Positions 14,347-23,340 are shown, counted from the stretch's first letter. The stretch: DNA of 36,229 nt from Candidatus Thorarchaeota archaeon SMTZ1-45 (GCA_001563335.1 LRSL01000092.1:1-36229); one strand, 5' to 3'. The notes: a model not told the origin generated them from the sequence alone. Numbers and translations are program-made.

Positions 14347-16350
14347 TTGTCCGAGAAGAAATCTAGTTCAAATCCAACACCTGCACCAACAAAGGTTGAC
14401 TCAGGAGATATCAAACAAGGCACAATTGCTAAATTCATGCGAAAGCGTACGCAGCTTGTAGGATTTGAAACTGGACTTAACAAACACACGCAATATGCAA
14501 TTGAGTTCTTGGACAATGCAATTGATGCACTCGAAAGTTGGTGGTGGAAAACTAAAAGACGCCCACGACTTCAAGATCAACTTGATCCCGCAATTGTTTC
14601 CGAAGTTCGTGCCAAACTTGAAGAGGGCCAAATTGATACCATCACCCTTAGCAAACAACTTGAGAGAGACGTCAAAGCAGGAAAGGAAGTCGAGATTCAA
14701 GCAAGACGTAAAGAATCCATTGATGAGCGTATAACCGAGTTTCGAAAATTCGTGGTGCCTTTACGACCTTTATTGTCAAAGAGAGAGCCTTTAGTAGTTC
14801 TAGAACTAAAAGAGGTTCAAATGCCTGACCTTGTTCCCATTGATGATGAAGAAGGATTCAAGGTCTATGAATTCACATGTTTTGATACCGGTGTGGGTAT
14901 GGTACCAAATGATCTTGAAAAATTCGGTATCTATCTTGCATCTAGCAAATCTGAGAAACTAAGACAGACAAGAGGAAGCCAAGGATTTGGTGCACCTTCT
15001 GCATTTAGTGATGCGCAAAACACTACTGGAAAACCCATTTTCACTATATCAAAACGATTCAACTCTGATGTAACAACTATCACCAATTTCTACACAACCA
15101 CTGCAAACACAAAGGAACATGTTGGTGGTCCAGTGAATATGGACCTTCCATTCAACCATGGCACATATATCCGATTATACTATTTGAATATTCAATACCG
15201 ACGAGGGTACGCTGATATCTATTGTGAGATGGCATCACTCCTCAACTCCCATGTGACAATAATCTTCATTGATCCATATGGTGTCGTTCACATACATCCT
15301 CGCCGAGTTAATGCTTTCCCTGAAGAACCAAAGTATGCTCAGCCACATCCTGCAAGCATCAGAATCGGTGAGTTTCAAGACTTACTTCGTGAAACCAGAG
15401 AATCGGATTTACGTGGCTTTTTGACTAAGGCTTTTTGCCGATTGAGTGCAAATAAGGCAAAAACCATAGTTGCCAATGCAAGCAAGGACCTCCGAAGAAG
15501 GCATCTTGACGATCTTAAAATGACTACACCTACTGATTCCCTCTCCAAGACTGAGGTCGAACTACTTTATCGAGCTTTTTCAAGCGAAGATTATATCGCT
15601 CCTCCAACAGATACTGTTGTTCCAGTTGGCGAAGAAATATTCGAACAAACAATTCAGATGGCCTATAATCCTGATTTCGTTGCAGCTGTTACAAGAAAAC
15701 CTACATCAGGAAAGGGCTTGTCTTTTGCAATTGAAGTATGTATTGCCTACGGTGGTGAAATCAAACCAGCTTCATCTGCTCCAATGGTTCTCTGGAGGTT
15801 TGTCAATAGAGTACCAAAACTTCGTGATAATAGTGACTGCGCCACCTGGAAGGCAACAGCCTCAGTAAACTGGAAAAACTACAAGCTACAGTCCTTTGAT
15901 AATGGAATTCCACGTGGTCCAGTTATGGTGTTTATTCATGTTGCAGGGGCTTATGTACATGTCATGTTCAAAGGACAGAGTAAACAAGCGCTTGCGGAGG
16001 ATGAAGTGCTCCTGAGGGAGATAAAATTAGCACTCGAAGATGCAGGACGTAAGTTCAGGCGCTTCATAACACGACGTGAAACAGCACGACGGAAAGCAAA
16101 GCGTGCTGGAATCCTTGCTATGTATGCTGATCAATTCGCTCAAAGTCTTGTAACAATAGCTAATGATGGTAGGAAGAAACCCATTTTCGATGCTGAAACA
16201 ATTGCCAGTAAACTCAGAGACTCTATTACAGGATTCGAAACAGTTGAGGACCAAGAAGAAACCGAAACTGATGCTCTTGGAACAGATCTTATAGCTGACA
16301 TACCACTTGATGACGATGAAGGAGCTATTGAAGAAGGTGAGCTTGAATGA
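14347..16350 (+). CDS. top6B: DNA topoisomerase VI subunit B
   Basis: About 667 residues. GHKL ATPase motifs are clear: AIEFLDNAIDAL (Mg2+/ATP), FDTGVGMVPNDLEKFG and RGSQGFGAPSAFSDAQ (ATP lid). The H2TH and transducer regions follow, with VPVGEEIFEQ, FAIEVCIAYGGEI and RFVNRVPKL. An insertion of about 80 charged residues (~70-150) separates the first and second ATPase motifs, making the protein longer than a typical subunit B of ~530 residues. The acidic tail (DIPLDDDEGAIEEGELE) overlaps the top6A start. With subunit A it forms the A2B2 type IIB topoisomerase that relaxes and decatenates DNA. TTG at 14347 is preferred because GGAG at 14334-14337 is well placed and the TATA box fits. Confidence 0.93.
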   Translation: MSEKKSSSNPTPAPTKVDSGDIKQGTIAKFMRKRTQLVGFETGLNKHTQYAIEFLDNAIDALESWWWKTKRRPRLQDQLDPAIVSEVRAKLEEGQIDTITLSKQLERDVKAGKEVEIQARRKESIDERITEFRKFVVPLRPLLSKREPLVVLELKEVQMPDLVPIDDEEGFKVYEFTCFDTGVGMVPNDLEKFGIYLASSKSEKLRQTRGSQGFGAPSAFSDAQNTTGKPIFTISKRFNSDVTTITNFYTTTANTKEHVGGPVNMDLPFNHGTYIRLYYLNIQYRRGYADIYCEMASLLNSHVTIIFIDPYGVVHIHPRRVNAFPEEPKYAQPHPASIRIGEFQDLLRETRESDLRGFLTKAFCRLSANKAKTIVANASKDLRRRHLDDLKMTTPTDSLSKTEVELLYRAFSSEDYIAPPTDTVVPVGEEIFEQTIQMAYNPDFVAAVTRKPTSGKGLSFAIEVCIAYGGEIKPASSAPMVLWRFVNRVPKLRDNSDCATWKATASVNWKNYKLQSFDNGIPRGPVMVFIHVAGAYVHVMFKGQSKQALAEDEVLLREIKLALEDAGRKFRRFITRRETARRKAKRAGILAMYADQFAQSLVTIANDGRKKPIFDAETIASKLRDSITGFETVEDQEETETDALGTDLIADIPLDDDEGAIEEGELE

Positions 16351-18578
16351 GTCGTAAGAAATCAAAGGAAAAAGAAGAAACTGTTCAAGCAACCCTTAGC
16401 GAGGTTGTTGAAGAACCTAAACTAAAGAAGAATACAAAGGCGAAACCCGTGAAGAAGAGCACAAAGAAAACATCTAGAAAAACATCCAGTACAAAAAAGA
16501 CCAAACGCACTTCTAAAAAGACTCCTGATAAGAAAGAAACTCCAAAGGAAAAGGAAGCTCTAAAAAGGAAAGAGGAACCGCCTGCTCCAAAGAAGACGAC
16601 CAAAAAGAAGTCTGCTTCAAAGAAAAAGGAAACCAAGACACAGAAAACGACTTCAGTAAAGAAAGAAGTACCAATTGAACCTCCAGAGAGTTCCTTCAAG
16701 TTAACTGAGCTACCAGGGGTTGGACCAAAACTAGAAGAAAGGTTGGTTAAAGCAAAATATGAAACAGTTGAGAAGTTGTCACGTGCAAGACCTTTCTCAA
16801 TTGCTAAGAAAGTTGAAGGACTTAGTAAAGCTGGAGCAAAGAAACTCATAGATGCTGCCAAGGATTTGGTTAAGAAACGAAATGTAACAATTGAATCTTC
16901 TGAAGCTCAACCAGATATCAAAGTTGAAGATATTCCTCCGCCAAAGTTTGCCTTGACAGATGTTCCTGGTTTGGGACCCAAACTTGCCCTTTCCTTGGAA
17001 CATGCAGGTTATGACTCAGTTGCTCGATTAGCTAGAGCATCTCCGCAAAATGTTGCAAAGAAGGTGGGTGGTCTTAGACTTCAGAAAGCGATATCGATTG
17101 TTAATGCTGCCAAAGGTTTGATTCTAGATCAGGAATTAGCAGAGCTGACAGGAGAAACTGAAACACTAGTTATTACTGCAGCAGCATCTTCAGCAGATGC
17201 AACATCACCACCTGAGATGGAACCTGCTTTAAAGGATGAGAAACCAGCGAAAAAACCTGCGAAAGAGAAAGGACCCAAGAAAAAAGCTCCCAAGAAAAAA
17301 GCACCTCTTACAAAGAAGCCGGCTAAAGCACCTAAAGCGCCTCCCATTAAGAAACTTAAGCCTATTCGAAAAGAATCCGGTTTGCCTGTTCCAAAAGCTG
17401 TCCAGGATCTTGCAGTTGAATTAAAGGAGAACTGGGCTCTAGTAGAACAAAGAGTTCAAGAATTACCTGGATCTGGTGGGGTGGCTGAACCTTTAATTGA
17501 AACAGTTGAAGTTGTAAATCTTTCTGCTGATGACACAACGGAGAGAATCGTTGATACTGCATTAGATATTCTAAATGAAACCATGACAAGTGGAAGACCT
17601 GCATTTGATATACCAAGTAGGTCCGGTGACAATATCGTCTGGGATGAGGTCCGAGATTTACTGCTATTAGGAATGCGTACAATCTCGCGTCCATATCACT
17701 CACTAGCATCTGTTGTTGACGCAACAAGAACAGCTCGCGTTATGGAGATTGTTTTCAATCTTCTGAAATTAAACCTGCATGCAACGAAACGTGAGGTTTA
17801 CTACAGCGATGTTAACCTATTCAGAGAACAGAAGTATAGTGATAAGATCATTGAAGATGTCGCTTCTATGATTCAGACTACACGTGACAGTATTCATGTA
17901 GTTGCATCTGCTCGAGGTTCTGCCATGGGTCGAGTGACTATACGAGATGGTGGTGACCTTATTGATTTGACAAAGATGGGCACGGGCGGATGGGCTGTAA
18001 CACCATTTCTAGACCAACTTGAGATAGTTGAGAGTGATGCTGAGTTCATTATATTGTCTGAGAAAGATGCTGCTGTTATGCGTCTTGCTGAAGCAAAGTA
18101 TTGGAACCGCCAACCTTGTATAGTAATTACTGGAAAAGGATCAGGCGACATTGCTACAAGGGCATTCCTCAAGATGTTAGTGAAGGAACTTGAGATTCCA
18201 GCTTTTGCATTAGTAGACTCAGATCCATATGGTCATTACATCTATTCTGTATTCCTTAGAGGTAGTAAACGATTGAGCTATGAATCACCATTCATTGCTA
18301 CGCCAGAGCTAAAGCTTCTTGGAGTTTTGAGTCGTGACTTGGATGAATATAAAATACCCAAAGCAGTTCGAATTCCAATGCAGCCAACTGACATTAAGCG
18401 CGTCAAAGATATGTTGAAAGAACCATTCGTAAAACGGAATAAACCCTGGGTTGAAGATTTAGAATTGATGCTCAGACTTAAAGAGAAAGCTGAGATTCAA
18501 GCATTTGCAAGTCACAGTTTTGAATTTCTCACTGATGCATATATCCCCCGAAAACTGGAAACAGGTGATTGGATTTAA
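16347..18578 (+). CDS. top6A: DNA topoisomerase VI subunit A with H1-like and HhH N-terminal extension
   Basis: 743 residues, about twice the usual ~370. The start overlaps the top6B stop (ATGA). Residues 1-115 are Lys/Ser/Thr-rich, like histone H1 tails. Residues ~117-175 (LTELPGVGPKLEERL...) and ~200-258 (LTDVPGLGPKLALSL...) are two helix-hairpin-helix units much like the N-terminal domain of RadA. Residues ~296-345 are Lys/Pro/Ala-rich (KKAPKKKAPLTKKPAKAP). The Spo11/Top6A core follows: catalytic Tyr485 or Tyr486 in REVYYSDVNLF, and Toprim acids Glu572 (ILSEKDA) and Asp624/Asp626 (LVDSDPYG). The core looks intact, so it should cleave DNA; the extension probably adds DNA or chromatin binding. 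Confidence 0.95.
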   Translation: MSRKKSKEKEETVQATLSEVVEEPKLKKNTKAKPVKKSTKKTSRKTSSTKKTKRTSKKTPDKKETPKEKEALKRKEEPPAPKKTTKKKSASKKKETKTQKTTSVKKEVPIEPPESSFKLTELPGVGPKLEERLVKAKYETVEKLSRARPFSIAKKVEGLSKAGAKKLIDAAKDLVKKRNVTIESSEAQPDIKVEDIPPPKFALTDVPGLGPKLALSLEHAGYDSVARLARASPQNVAKKVGGLRLQKAISIVNAAKGLILDQELAELTGETETLVITAAASSADATSPPEMEPALKDEKPAKKPAKEKGPKKKAPKKKAPLTKKPAKAPKAPPIKKLKPIRKESGLPVPKAVQDLAVELKENWALVEQRVQELPGSGGVAEPLIETVEVVNLSADDTTERIVDTALDILNETMTSGRPAFDIPSRSGDNIVWDEVRDLLLLGMRTISRPYHSLASVVDATRTARVMEIVFNLLKLNLHATKREVYYSDVNLFREQKYSDKIIEDVASMIQTTRDSIHVVASARGSAMGRVTIRDGGDLIDLTKMGTGGWAVTPFLDQLEIVESDAEFIILSEKDAAVMRLAEAKYWNRQPCIVITGKGSGDIATRAFLKMLVKELEIPAFALVDSDPYGHYIYSVFLRGSKRLSYESPFIATPELKLLGVLSRDLDEYKIPKAVRIPMQPTDIKRVKDMLKEPFVKRNKPWVEDLELMLRLKEKAEIQAFASHSFEFLTDAYIPRKLETGDWI

Positions 18579-18617
18579 TCCTTTAAGCACATTAAACCAC
18601 AAGTGAGGTTTTATTAC

Positions 18618-18625
18618 TATATAAG
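18618..18625 (+). promoter_or_regulatory. TATA box of the amidohydrolase gene
   Basis: TATATAAG, about 54 bases before the TTG at 18672. The expected transcription start near 18648 leaves a leader of about 24 bases that contains GGAGG (18656-18660). This shows that a frame starting at 18603 is too long. Confidence 0.6.
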
Positions 18626-18671
18626 AGTGCGTCAGAATAACTATAGAGAACTCTTGGAGGATATCCCAACG

Positions 18672-19589
18672 TTGATTTCTAAGATCGGAATTGAAGTCAT
18701 AGATAGCCATGCACATTTTTTCACATATGACACTATCAAACGGTGGATAGATAGCGGAGCTTCGCTTGAGCGACTGCAGAATCGAGTTTCATTCCAAACT
18801 GATATGCCTCAATTAACGATTCCAGATGAAAATTGGGATGCTGGCCAGATGTGGGTCGATGAACTAGACAAATATGGAATTACAGCCATAGGTATGATGA
18901 TTGGGGAGGAGGTATGGGATGAGTTTAATGAAACTCGCAAAAGATTTCCTGGTCGATTCCTGGGTTATGCGAATATCAATCCTGCTGATGAAAATGCAGT
19001 TGATAAGGTGAAGAGAGCAGGAAGGGCTGGATTTCAAGGAATAAAGCTTTATCCAAGTTCATGGAACTTTCATGCCTATGATGACTGCGTTTATCCAATA
19101 TATGAAGAAGCTTTGAAACAGAAGTTATTGGTAATTCTTCACTTTGGGATTACTATTGGAAATCAAGCTAATCTTAGGTATGGAAATCCCCTTGACATTC
19201 AGAAACCTGCACTTGATTATCCTGACCTGAACTTCATGATTGCTCATTTTGGAGCAGGATTCTTTCGAGAAGTATTGATGCTTATGTACCAGACACATAA
19301 TGTTGTGATGGATACTAGCGGGAGTAACAATTGGATGAATTATCAAGAGGTTGACCTAACAATAACAAAGGTGTTTGAACGGGCTTTGAAAGCTGGTGCC
19401 TCATGCAGGGTAGTCTTTGGCACTGATTCATCATTTTTCCCACGTGGCTTCAGATATAATATTCTACAGGAGCAATATAATGCAGTAAAATCACTTTTAC
19501 CTCAATTTAATTATACTCAGGAAGACGTGAATTTAATTTTCAGAGATAATATCCTCCGACTTACGAATTTCAAACCAAAGAACGACTAG
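18672..19589 (+). CDS. TIM-barrel amidohydrolase (Amidohydro_2 type)
   Basis: About 305 residues. The HxH metal motif is at the start (VIDSHAHFFTYD). Strand motifs follow: GIKLYPSS, LVILHFG, FMIAHFGAGFF with a metal or catalytic His, MDTSG, and the final VVFGTDSSF with the catalytic Asp. This set fits the Amidohydro_2 group, which includes decarboxylases and hydrolases acting on lactones, aromatic acids and other small molecules; the substrate cannot be told. The TTG at 18672 is preferred over the longer GTG frame at 18603, which would begin before the TATA box. The gene ends 4 bases from the convergent zinc-ribbon/TPR gene. Confidence 0.85.
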   Translation: MISKIGIEVIDSHAHFFTYDTIKRWIDSGASLERLQNRVSFQTDMPQLTIPDENWDAGQMWVDELDKYGITAIGMMIGEEVWDEFNETRKRFPGRFLGYANINPADENAVDKVKRAGRAGFQGIKLYPSSWNFHAYDDCVYPIYEEALKQKLLVILHFGITIGNQANLRYGNPLDIQKPALDYPDLNFMIAHFGAGFFREVLMLMYQTHNVVMDTSGSNNWMNYQEVDLTITKVFERALKAGASCRVVFGTDSSFFPRGFRYNILQEQYNAVKSLLPQFNYTQEDVNLIFRDNILRLTNFKPKND

Positions 19590-19593
19590 GATT

Positions 19594-20847
19594 TTACGCT
19601 TTCCTTATCTTCTTCTCAAGACCCCTTAACTTCTTGGAGTCTCCACCTTCTCTGAATTTTGCTGCTGCTTCTTGATATTTTGCTAGGGCATCTCTAGAAC
19701 TTCCTTGTTTCGATAATTGGTCTCCTTGGTTCTCCAAATCTTTCCCCCACTCAATATAGGCTTCTCTTACTTTTTCTGAACAGCGAGCTCGTTTCTTGGC
19801 ATCAGTGCTGAACATATAGAGTTCTCGTGCTTTTCGAAATTGCACTATTGCCCATTCGTATTCATTGACTTTCATATGATTCTCGCCTTGGTCGAAATGA
19901 AATTTCGCCATTGAATCATATCCAACATCTACTCGCTTTGTACTTTCAGCAACCCCCTTTTCATTCCTTGCTTTCTCGAAAAGCATCTTTGCTATCTCAA
20001 AGGATTCGATTGCTCTTTCATGCTCATTTTCATCTAGAAGGTGCTCACCATGTTCGATTCTTGCTTTTCCCATGGCTTCAAAGACATAATCTGGGTACTC
20101 AAAATCATCTGAGGAAAGTGCAACACCACAATTTGGACATGCAGGAGTTTCCAACTCTTGGAGCGGCCCTTTCAACCCTACCTTTGATGGTTTTCCGACA
20201 ACAACATCAATGAATGTCTTTGTTGTGGTTCCTCTACCTTCAGGAAACAAGTGTTCAACAGCCTGCTTAGTTTCTTCTCGTATCTCTTTTGGAGCTCCTT
20301 CAGGGAATAGATGTTCGAGAGCTTCTTCCGTGGTTACTGGTATTTCCTCATCATAGACTCTTGGAGGTTCTATCTCTTTGAATGGCATTCCCACTTTGAT
20401 ATCTTCAACGCCTTCTTCCCATGAGAGATCCGTGCTTTTACCCTCAGGTATTGCTGGTTCTTCTACTGGACTATCAGTCATGGTTTCTGAGCTTTCCTCA
20501 ATCGAAGATTCTTCGATAAATGGGATGTCTTCTTCGATTGGTTTTTCCTCTGCGCTTTGCATGCTTGATTCTTCCCAACTTAGATCTTCATCCACAGGAG
20601 GTAATACCTCCGGTTCAATTAAAGAAGGTACTTCAGGTGGTAATTCATCAAGTGCAGAATCCTCCAAACTAGCCAGTTCTTCAGCTTCATCCAAGATTTC
20701 AGATTCCTCAAGTGATGGTTCCGGGGGCGCTGATGGCAAATCCTCAGGTACCTTGTTTCCGCAACCTATACAAAATGTCGACCCTCTTCTAATGCGTTTT
20801 TCACATGTTGGACAAATTACTTGATCTTGCATCTTCGACATTTCCAT
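19594..20847 (-). CDS. Zinc-ribbon protein with acidic linker and TPR-like C-terminus
   Basis: 417 residues of unknown function. The N-terminus has a zinc ribbon (CPTCEKRI...FCIGCGNKV). A ~150-residue acidic Pro/Ser/Glu-rich region follows and should be disordered. In it the motif ALEHLFPEG (176-184) is repeated as AVEHLFPEG (196-204), like a duplicated short docking motif. A half ribbon, CPNCGVAL, comes next, then three to four TPR-like helix pairs (AMGKARIEHGEHLLDENEHERAIE-type units), ending in a basic KKLRGLEKKIRKA tail. This is the layout of a scaffold or adaptor protein. ATG at 20847 is taken as start; Met3 and Met6 are possible. Family not recognised by name. Confidence 0.75.
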   Translation of the reverse strand: MEMSKMQDQVICPTCEKRIRRGSTFCIGCGNKVPEDLPSAPPEPSLEESEILDEAEELASLEDSALDELPPEVPSLIEPEVLPPVDEDLSWEESSMQSAEEKPIEEDIPFIEESSIEESSETMTDSPVEEPAIPEGKSTDLSWEEGVEDIKVGMPFKEIEPPRVYDEEIPVTTEEALEHLFPEGAPKEIREETKQAVEHLFPEGRGTTTKTFIDVVVGKPSKVGLKGPLQELETPACPNCGVALSSDDFEYPDYVFEAMGKARIEHGEHLLDENEHERAIESFEIAKMLFEKARNEKGVAESTKRVDVGYDSMAKFHFDQGENHMKVNEYEWAIVQFRKARELYMFSTDAKKRARCSEKVREAYIEWGKDLENQGDQLSKQGSSRDALAKYQEAAAKFREGGDSKKLRGLEKKIRKA

Positions 20848-20940
20848 AGTTAGACAGTAGTATGTAACTACAGGTTAGAAACTTGAGTGTTCACATAAGA
20901 ACTGTTTTCGTACAAAATCACTGAATGCGGCTATTCATCA

Positions 20941-21576
20941 TTATGGGGTATATAAGTAGAAATACGCTATCCAAGCAATTATAATCCCAAGCATAACACC
21001 GGTGACTGATTGTACAAGAGTATGCTGTTCAAGTGTTACTCTAGAGTAAATAACAATAATCCAGATTACAGCAACTAATAAGGCAAATGGGCCATAGACA
21101 TAGATTAAAGCTGCGCCTGGTCCTCCAACTCCCGCTCCATGAACTGATATTTTCGATTTTAAGCTGACCAGCATTACTCCTAAAGTCACAGAAAAATAAG
21201 ATGCAGCTAGTGAGCTCATTATTTGACAACCTAGATAGCTATACAAAAGGAAAGCAATAACATAGCACATTATCGAGATCAAAAAGAACTTCGTTCTGCT
21301 CTCTCTCTCAGAGACATCCAAGTCCACGTTCCCTTTCCAAGCCTCATAAACAATAGGCAAAATGGGAAGAATAACCATCACGATAATGCAAATCATGATT
21401 GAAGATATTGGATCTAGAATTGATCCAAGACCAATTGGTGATGTCACAGAAAAAATGATTCCCACATAGAGATTGATGAGTGGCGCTGGAGTGAGCCTTG
21501 AAATTAAACGGGAAAATGTCACCCGCCTTCCTTTCAATTCCAGAAGCTCATCGTGATACTTCAATAGATTCACCAA
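20941..21576 (-). CDS. PAP2-like integral membrane protein
   Basis: 211 residues with five to six hydrophobic helices. Two stretches recall the PAP2 phosphatase signature: KSKISVHGAGVGGPGAAL (like motif C2, with a Ser-x-His) and YSRVTLEQHTLVQSVTG (like motif C3, SRxxxxxH). The first PAP2 motif (KxxxxxxRP) is not obvious, so activity is uncertain. The family removes phosphate from lipid phosphates or polyprenyl diphosphates, and in archaea may recycle isoprenoid carriers. The start is TTG at 21576 or GTG at 21573, after AAGGAT. It lies 93 bases upstream of the zinc-ribbon/TPR gene on the same strand. Confidence 0.65.
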   Translation of the reverse strand: MVNLLKYHDELLELKGRRVTFSRLISRLTPAPLINLYVGIIFSVTSPIGLGSILDPISSIMICIIVMVILPILPIVYEAWKGNVDLDVSERESRTKFFLISIMCYVIAFLLYSYLGCQIMSSLAASYFSVTLGVMLVSLKSKISVHGAGVGGPGAALIYVYGPFALLVAVIWIIVIYSRVTLEQHTLVQSVTGVMLGIIIAWIAYFYLYTP

Positions 21577-21733
21577 GTATCCTTCGATAATTCATACCCA
21601 ATCTTCAATCTTTTCTCTAAAACTATGGGAGGATTATGCTTGGTAATGTATATCGCTTCAGTAGTTATATGACAACAAGCTTTTTCTTTATCCATTTAAC
21701 ACCTTTCAGATACCAGAACACCCAGAAACTGCC

Positions 21734-22060
21734 ATGGATGTGTACAAAAACATGCCCGCGATGCCGAAGCGTGAGATATTCGAGAGGATTATCCAAAATA
21801 TAACGAGCAAATTTCCCGATGTCTATGCAGCTCTCTTCATCAGTCCTGAAGGTTTTCCCATTAATACTTGGGGTGTAACATTGGAAAGGGCTGAAGAAAT
21901 CTCTGCTCTTCTAAGTGCATTAATTGGCAAAACTTGGGAGATAGTAAGGGGTGTCAAAGAAGGCGGCGAGTTAGCATTCATTCAGATTCAAACAAACATG
22001 GGTGGAATCAGAATCGCTCCTCAAGAGGAATTCATTCTAGTTACATTGACTCGTGGATAA
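21734..22060 (+). CDS. Roadblock/LC7 domain protein (MglB-like)
   Basis: 108 residues, a single Roadblock/LC7 domain: an N-terminal helix (REIFERIIQNITSKFP), strands DVYAALFISPEGFPINTWG, a helix (ERAEEISALLSALIG) and strands GELAFIQIQ, GGIRIAPQ and EFILVTLTR. Such proteins form dimers that bind small Ras-like GTPases and can act as GAPs or scaffolds, as MglB does for MglA. Two Rab-like GTPases are encoded 5-7 kb away, so they are natural candidate partners. The ATG at 21734 is assumed; Met7 and Met10 are possible. It stands alone, divergent from the PAP2-like gene. Confidence 0.85.
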   Translation: MDVYKNMPAMPKREIFERIIQNITSKFPDVYAALFISPEGFPINTWGVTLERAEEISALLSALIGKTWEIVRGVKEGGELAFIQIQTNMGGIRIAPQEEFILVTLTRG

Positions 22061-22170
22061 ACCTGCATTTGACAGTATCTTAATTACATTCAAAGAACAG
22101 CAGTCCAAGTATAATATAGGCATAAAGAGTCAACTTCTTTAGAGGAATTATAGTCATATCACTCGGTGTG

Positions 22171-22200
22171 TTCACTAGTGCTATTTTTATACTCAGTGAA
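22171..22200 (+). promoter_or_regulatory. radA promoter with flanking inverted repeat
   Basis: A TTTTTATA box (22184-22191) is flanked by TTCACT (22171-22176) and AGTGAA (22195-22200), arms of an inverted repeat. A protein bound to both arms would cover the TATA box. The transcription start would be near 22215. The rest of 22061-22272 shows no gene. Confidence 0.45.
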
Positions 22201-22272
22201 TCGACACTATCATGTTTAGATACTCAACAAAGTCTGAGGATAGAAGTTGGGTGATATAGGGAGGTCTTCTAT

Positions 22273-23325
22273 TTGTCACCAAAGAAGGCAGCAGATGAAG
22301 AATACGACGAAGAGGAAATGGACTATGAGGAATTTGAAGGAACCAATGAAGAAACTCTTGAGTCAGGAGGCGATGACTCTAGTGTTTCTGGGATTGAGGT
22401 AACTGATCTTCCCGGTGTAGGTCCAGCTATTGGAAAACGTTTAGCTGAATCTGGCTACAAGAATGTTGAAGCTATTGCGGTTGCATCACCCGGTGAACTT
22501 GCTGCTGCAGGATCAATTGGTGAAACCACAGCTACTAAAATCATCAAAGCAGCCCGTGAGATGCTAGATATTGGTTTTGAAACAGCTGATCTTCTTCTTG
22601 AGAGACGAAGGACCGCTGGCAGAATTACTACTGGATCAAAAGCTCTTGACGAGCTGTTTGGTGGTGGAATTGAAACTCAATCAATCACTGAGATGTATGG
22701 CTCTTTCAGATCTGGGAAGACACAAATGGCGCATCAATTAGCTGTAAATGTTCAACTTCCTTCTGACCAAGGCGGTCTGAGTGCGAAAGCAATCTATGTT
22801 GACACTGAAGGTACTTTTCGACCAGAACGCTTAGTTGACATGGCAGAAGCATATGGTCTGGATAGTGCGAAAGTTCTCAAGAATGTCGTATGGGCTCGTG
22901 CCTATAATTCAGACCATCAAATTCTATTATGCGATCAAGCTATGGAGATGGCGACTGAGCATAACGCAAAACTGCTAGTTATAGACTCAGTAACAAGTCA
23001 TTTTAGAGCAGAATATACTGGTAGGGGAACTCTAGCGGCAAGGCAGCAGAAACTCAACAAGCATTTGCATCATCTTCAGAGAGGTGCAGAGATTAACAAC
23101 ATGGCAATTTACATCACAAACCAAGTGATGTCTCGTCCTGATGCTTTCTTTGGCGATCCAACAGCACCAGTGGGAGGACATGTATTAGCACACGTACCAC
23201 AGACTCGCTGTTATCTTAGAAAGTCAAAGGGAGAACGGAGAATATGTCGTCTTGTGGACTCTCCCAATCTTCCTGAAGGCGAAGCTGTATTTACTGTTTT
23301 GAAAGAAGGCATTCGCGACGTCTAG
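22273..23325 (+). CDS. radA: DNA repair and recombination protein RadA
   Basis: 350 residues. A very acidic N-terminus (~1-38) precedes the helix-hairpin-helix domain (VTDLPGVGPAIGKRLAESGY) and the RecA ATPase core. The core has a polymerisation motif-like linker, Walker A GSFRSGKTQ, the stretch AIYVDTEGTFRPERL, Walker B LLVIDSVTSHFRAEY, loop L1 near GRGTLAARQQKLNKHL, and loop L2 near QVMSRPDAFFGDP. It forms filaments on single-stranded DNA and drives strand exchange. The Arg in Walker A resembles eukaryotic Rad51 more than the common archaeal Gly. The TTG at 22273 has a fine SD, GGGAGGT at 22259-22265. Confidence 0.95.
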   Translation: MSPKKAADEEYDEEEMDYEEFEGTNEETLESGGDDSSVSGIEVTDLPGVGPAIGKRLAESGYKNVEAIAVASPGELAAAGSIGETTATKIIKAAREMLDIGFETADLLLERRRTAGRITTGSKALDELFGGGIETQSITEMYGSFRSGKTQMAHQLAVNVQLPSDQGGLSAKAIYVDTEGTFRPERLVDMAEAYGLDSAKVLKNVVWARAYNSDHQILLCDQAMEMATEHNAKLLVIDSVTSHFRAEYTGRGTLAARQQKLNKHLHHLQRGAEINNMAIYITNQVMSRPDAFFGDPTAPVGGHVLAHVPQTRCYLRKSKGERRICRLVDSPNLPEGEAVFTVLKEGIRDV

Positions 23326-23340
23326 TTCTTAGAAGAAGTT

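Noticed and set aside
16385..16861. 158-codon minus-strand frame opposite the Lys-rich part of top6A
   Set aside because: It is the antisense of Lys/Ser codon runs (giving Phe/Ser/Val runs) and has no domain. The sense frame is clearly coding.
18603..18671. GTG start extending the amidohydrolase by 23 codons
   Set aside because: A TATATAAG box lies inside this extension, and GGAGG sits ahead of the TTG at 18672.
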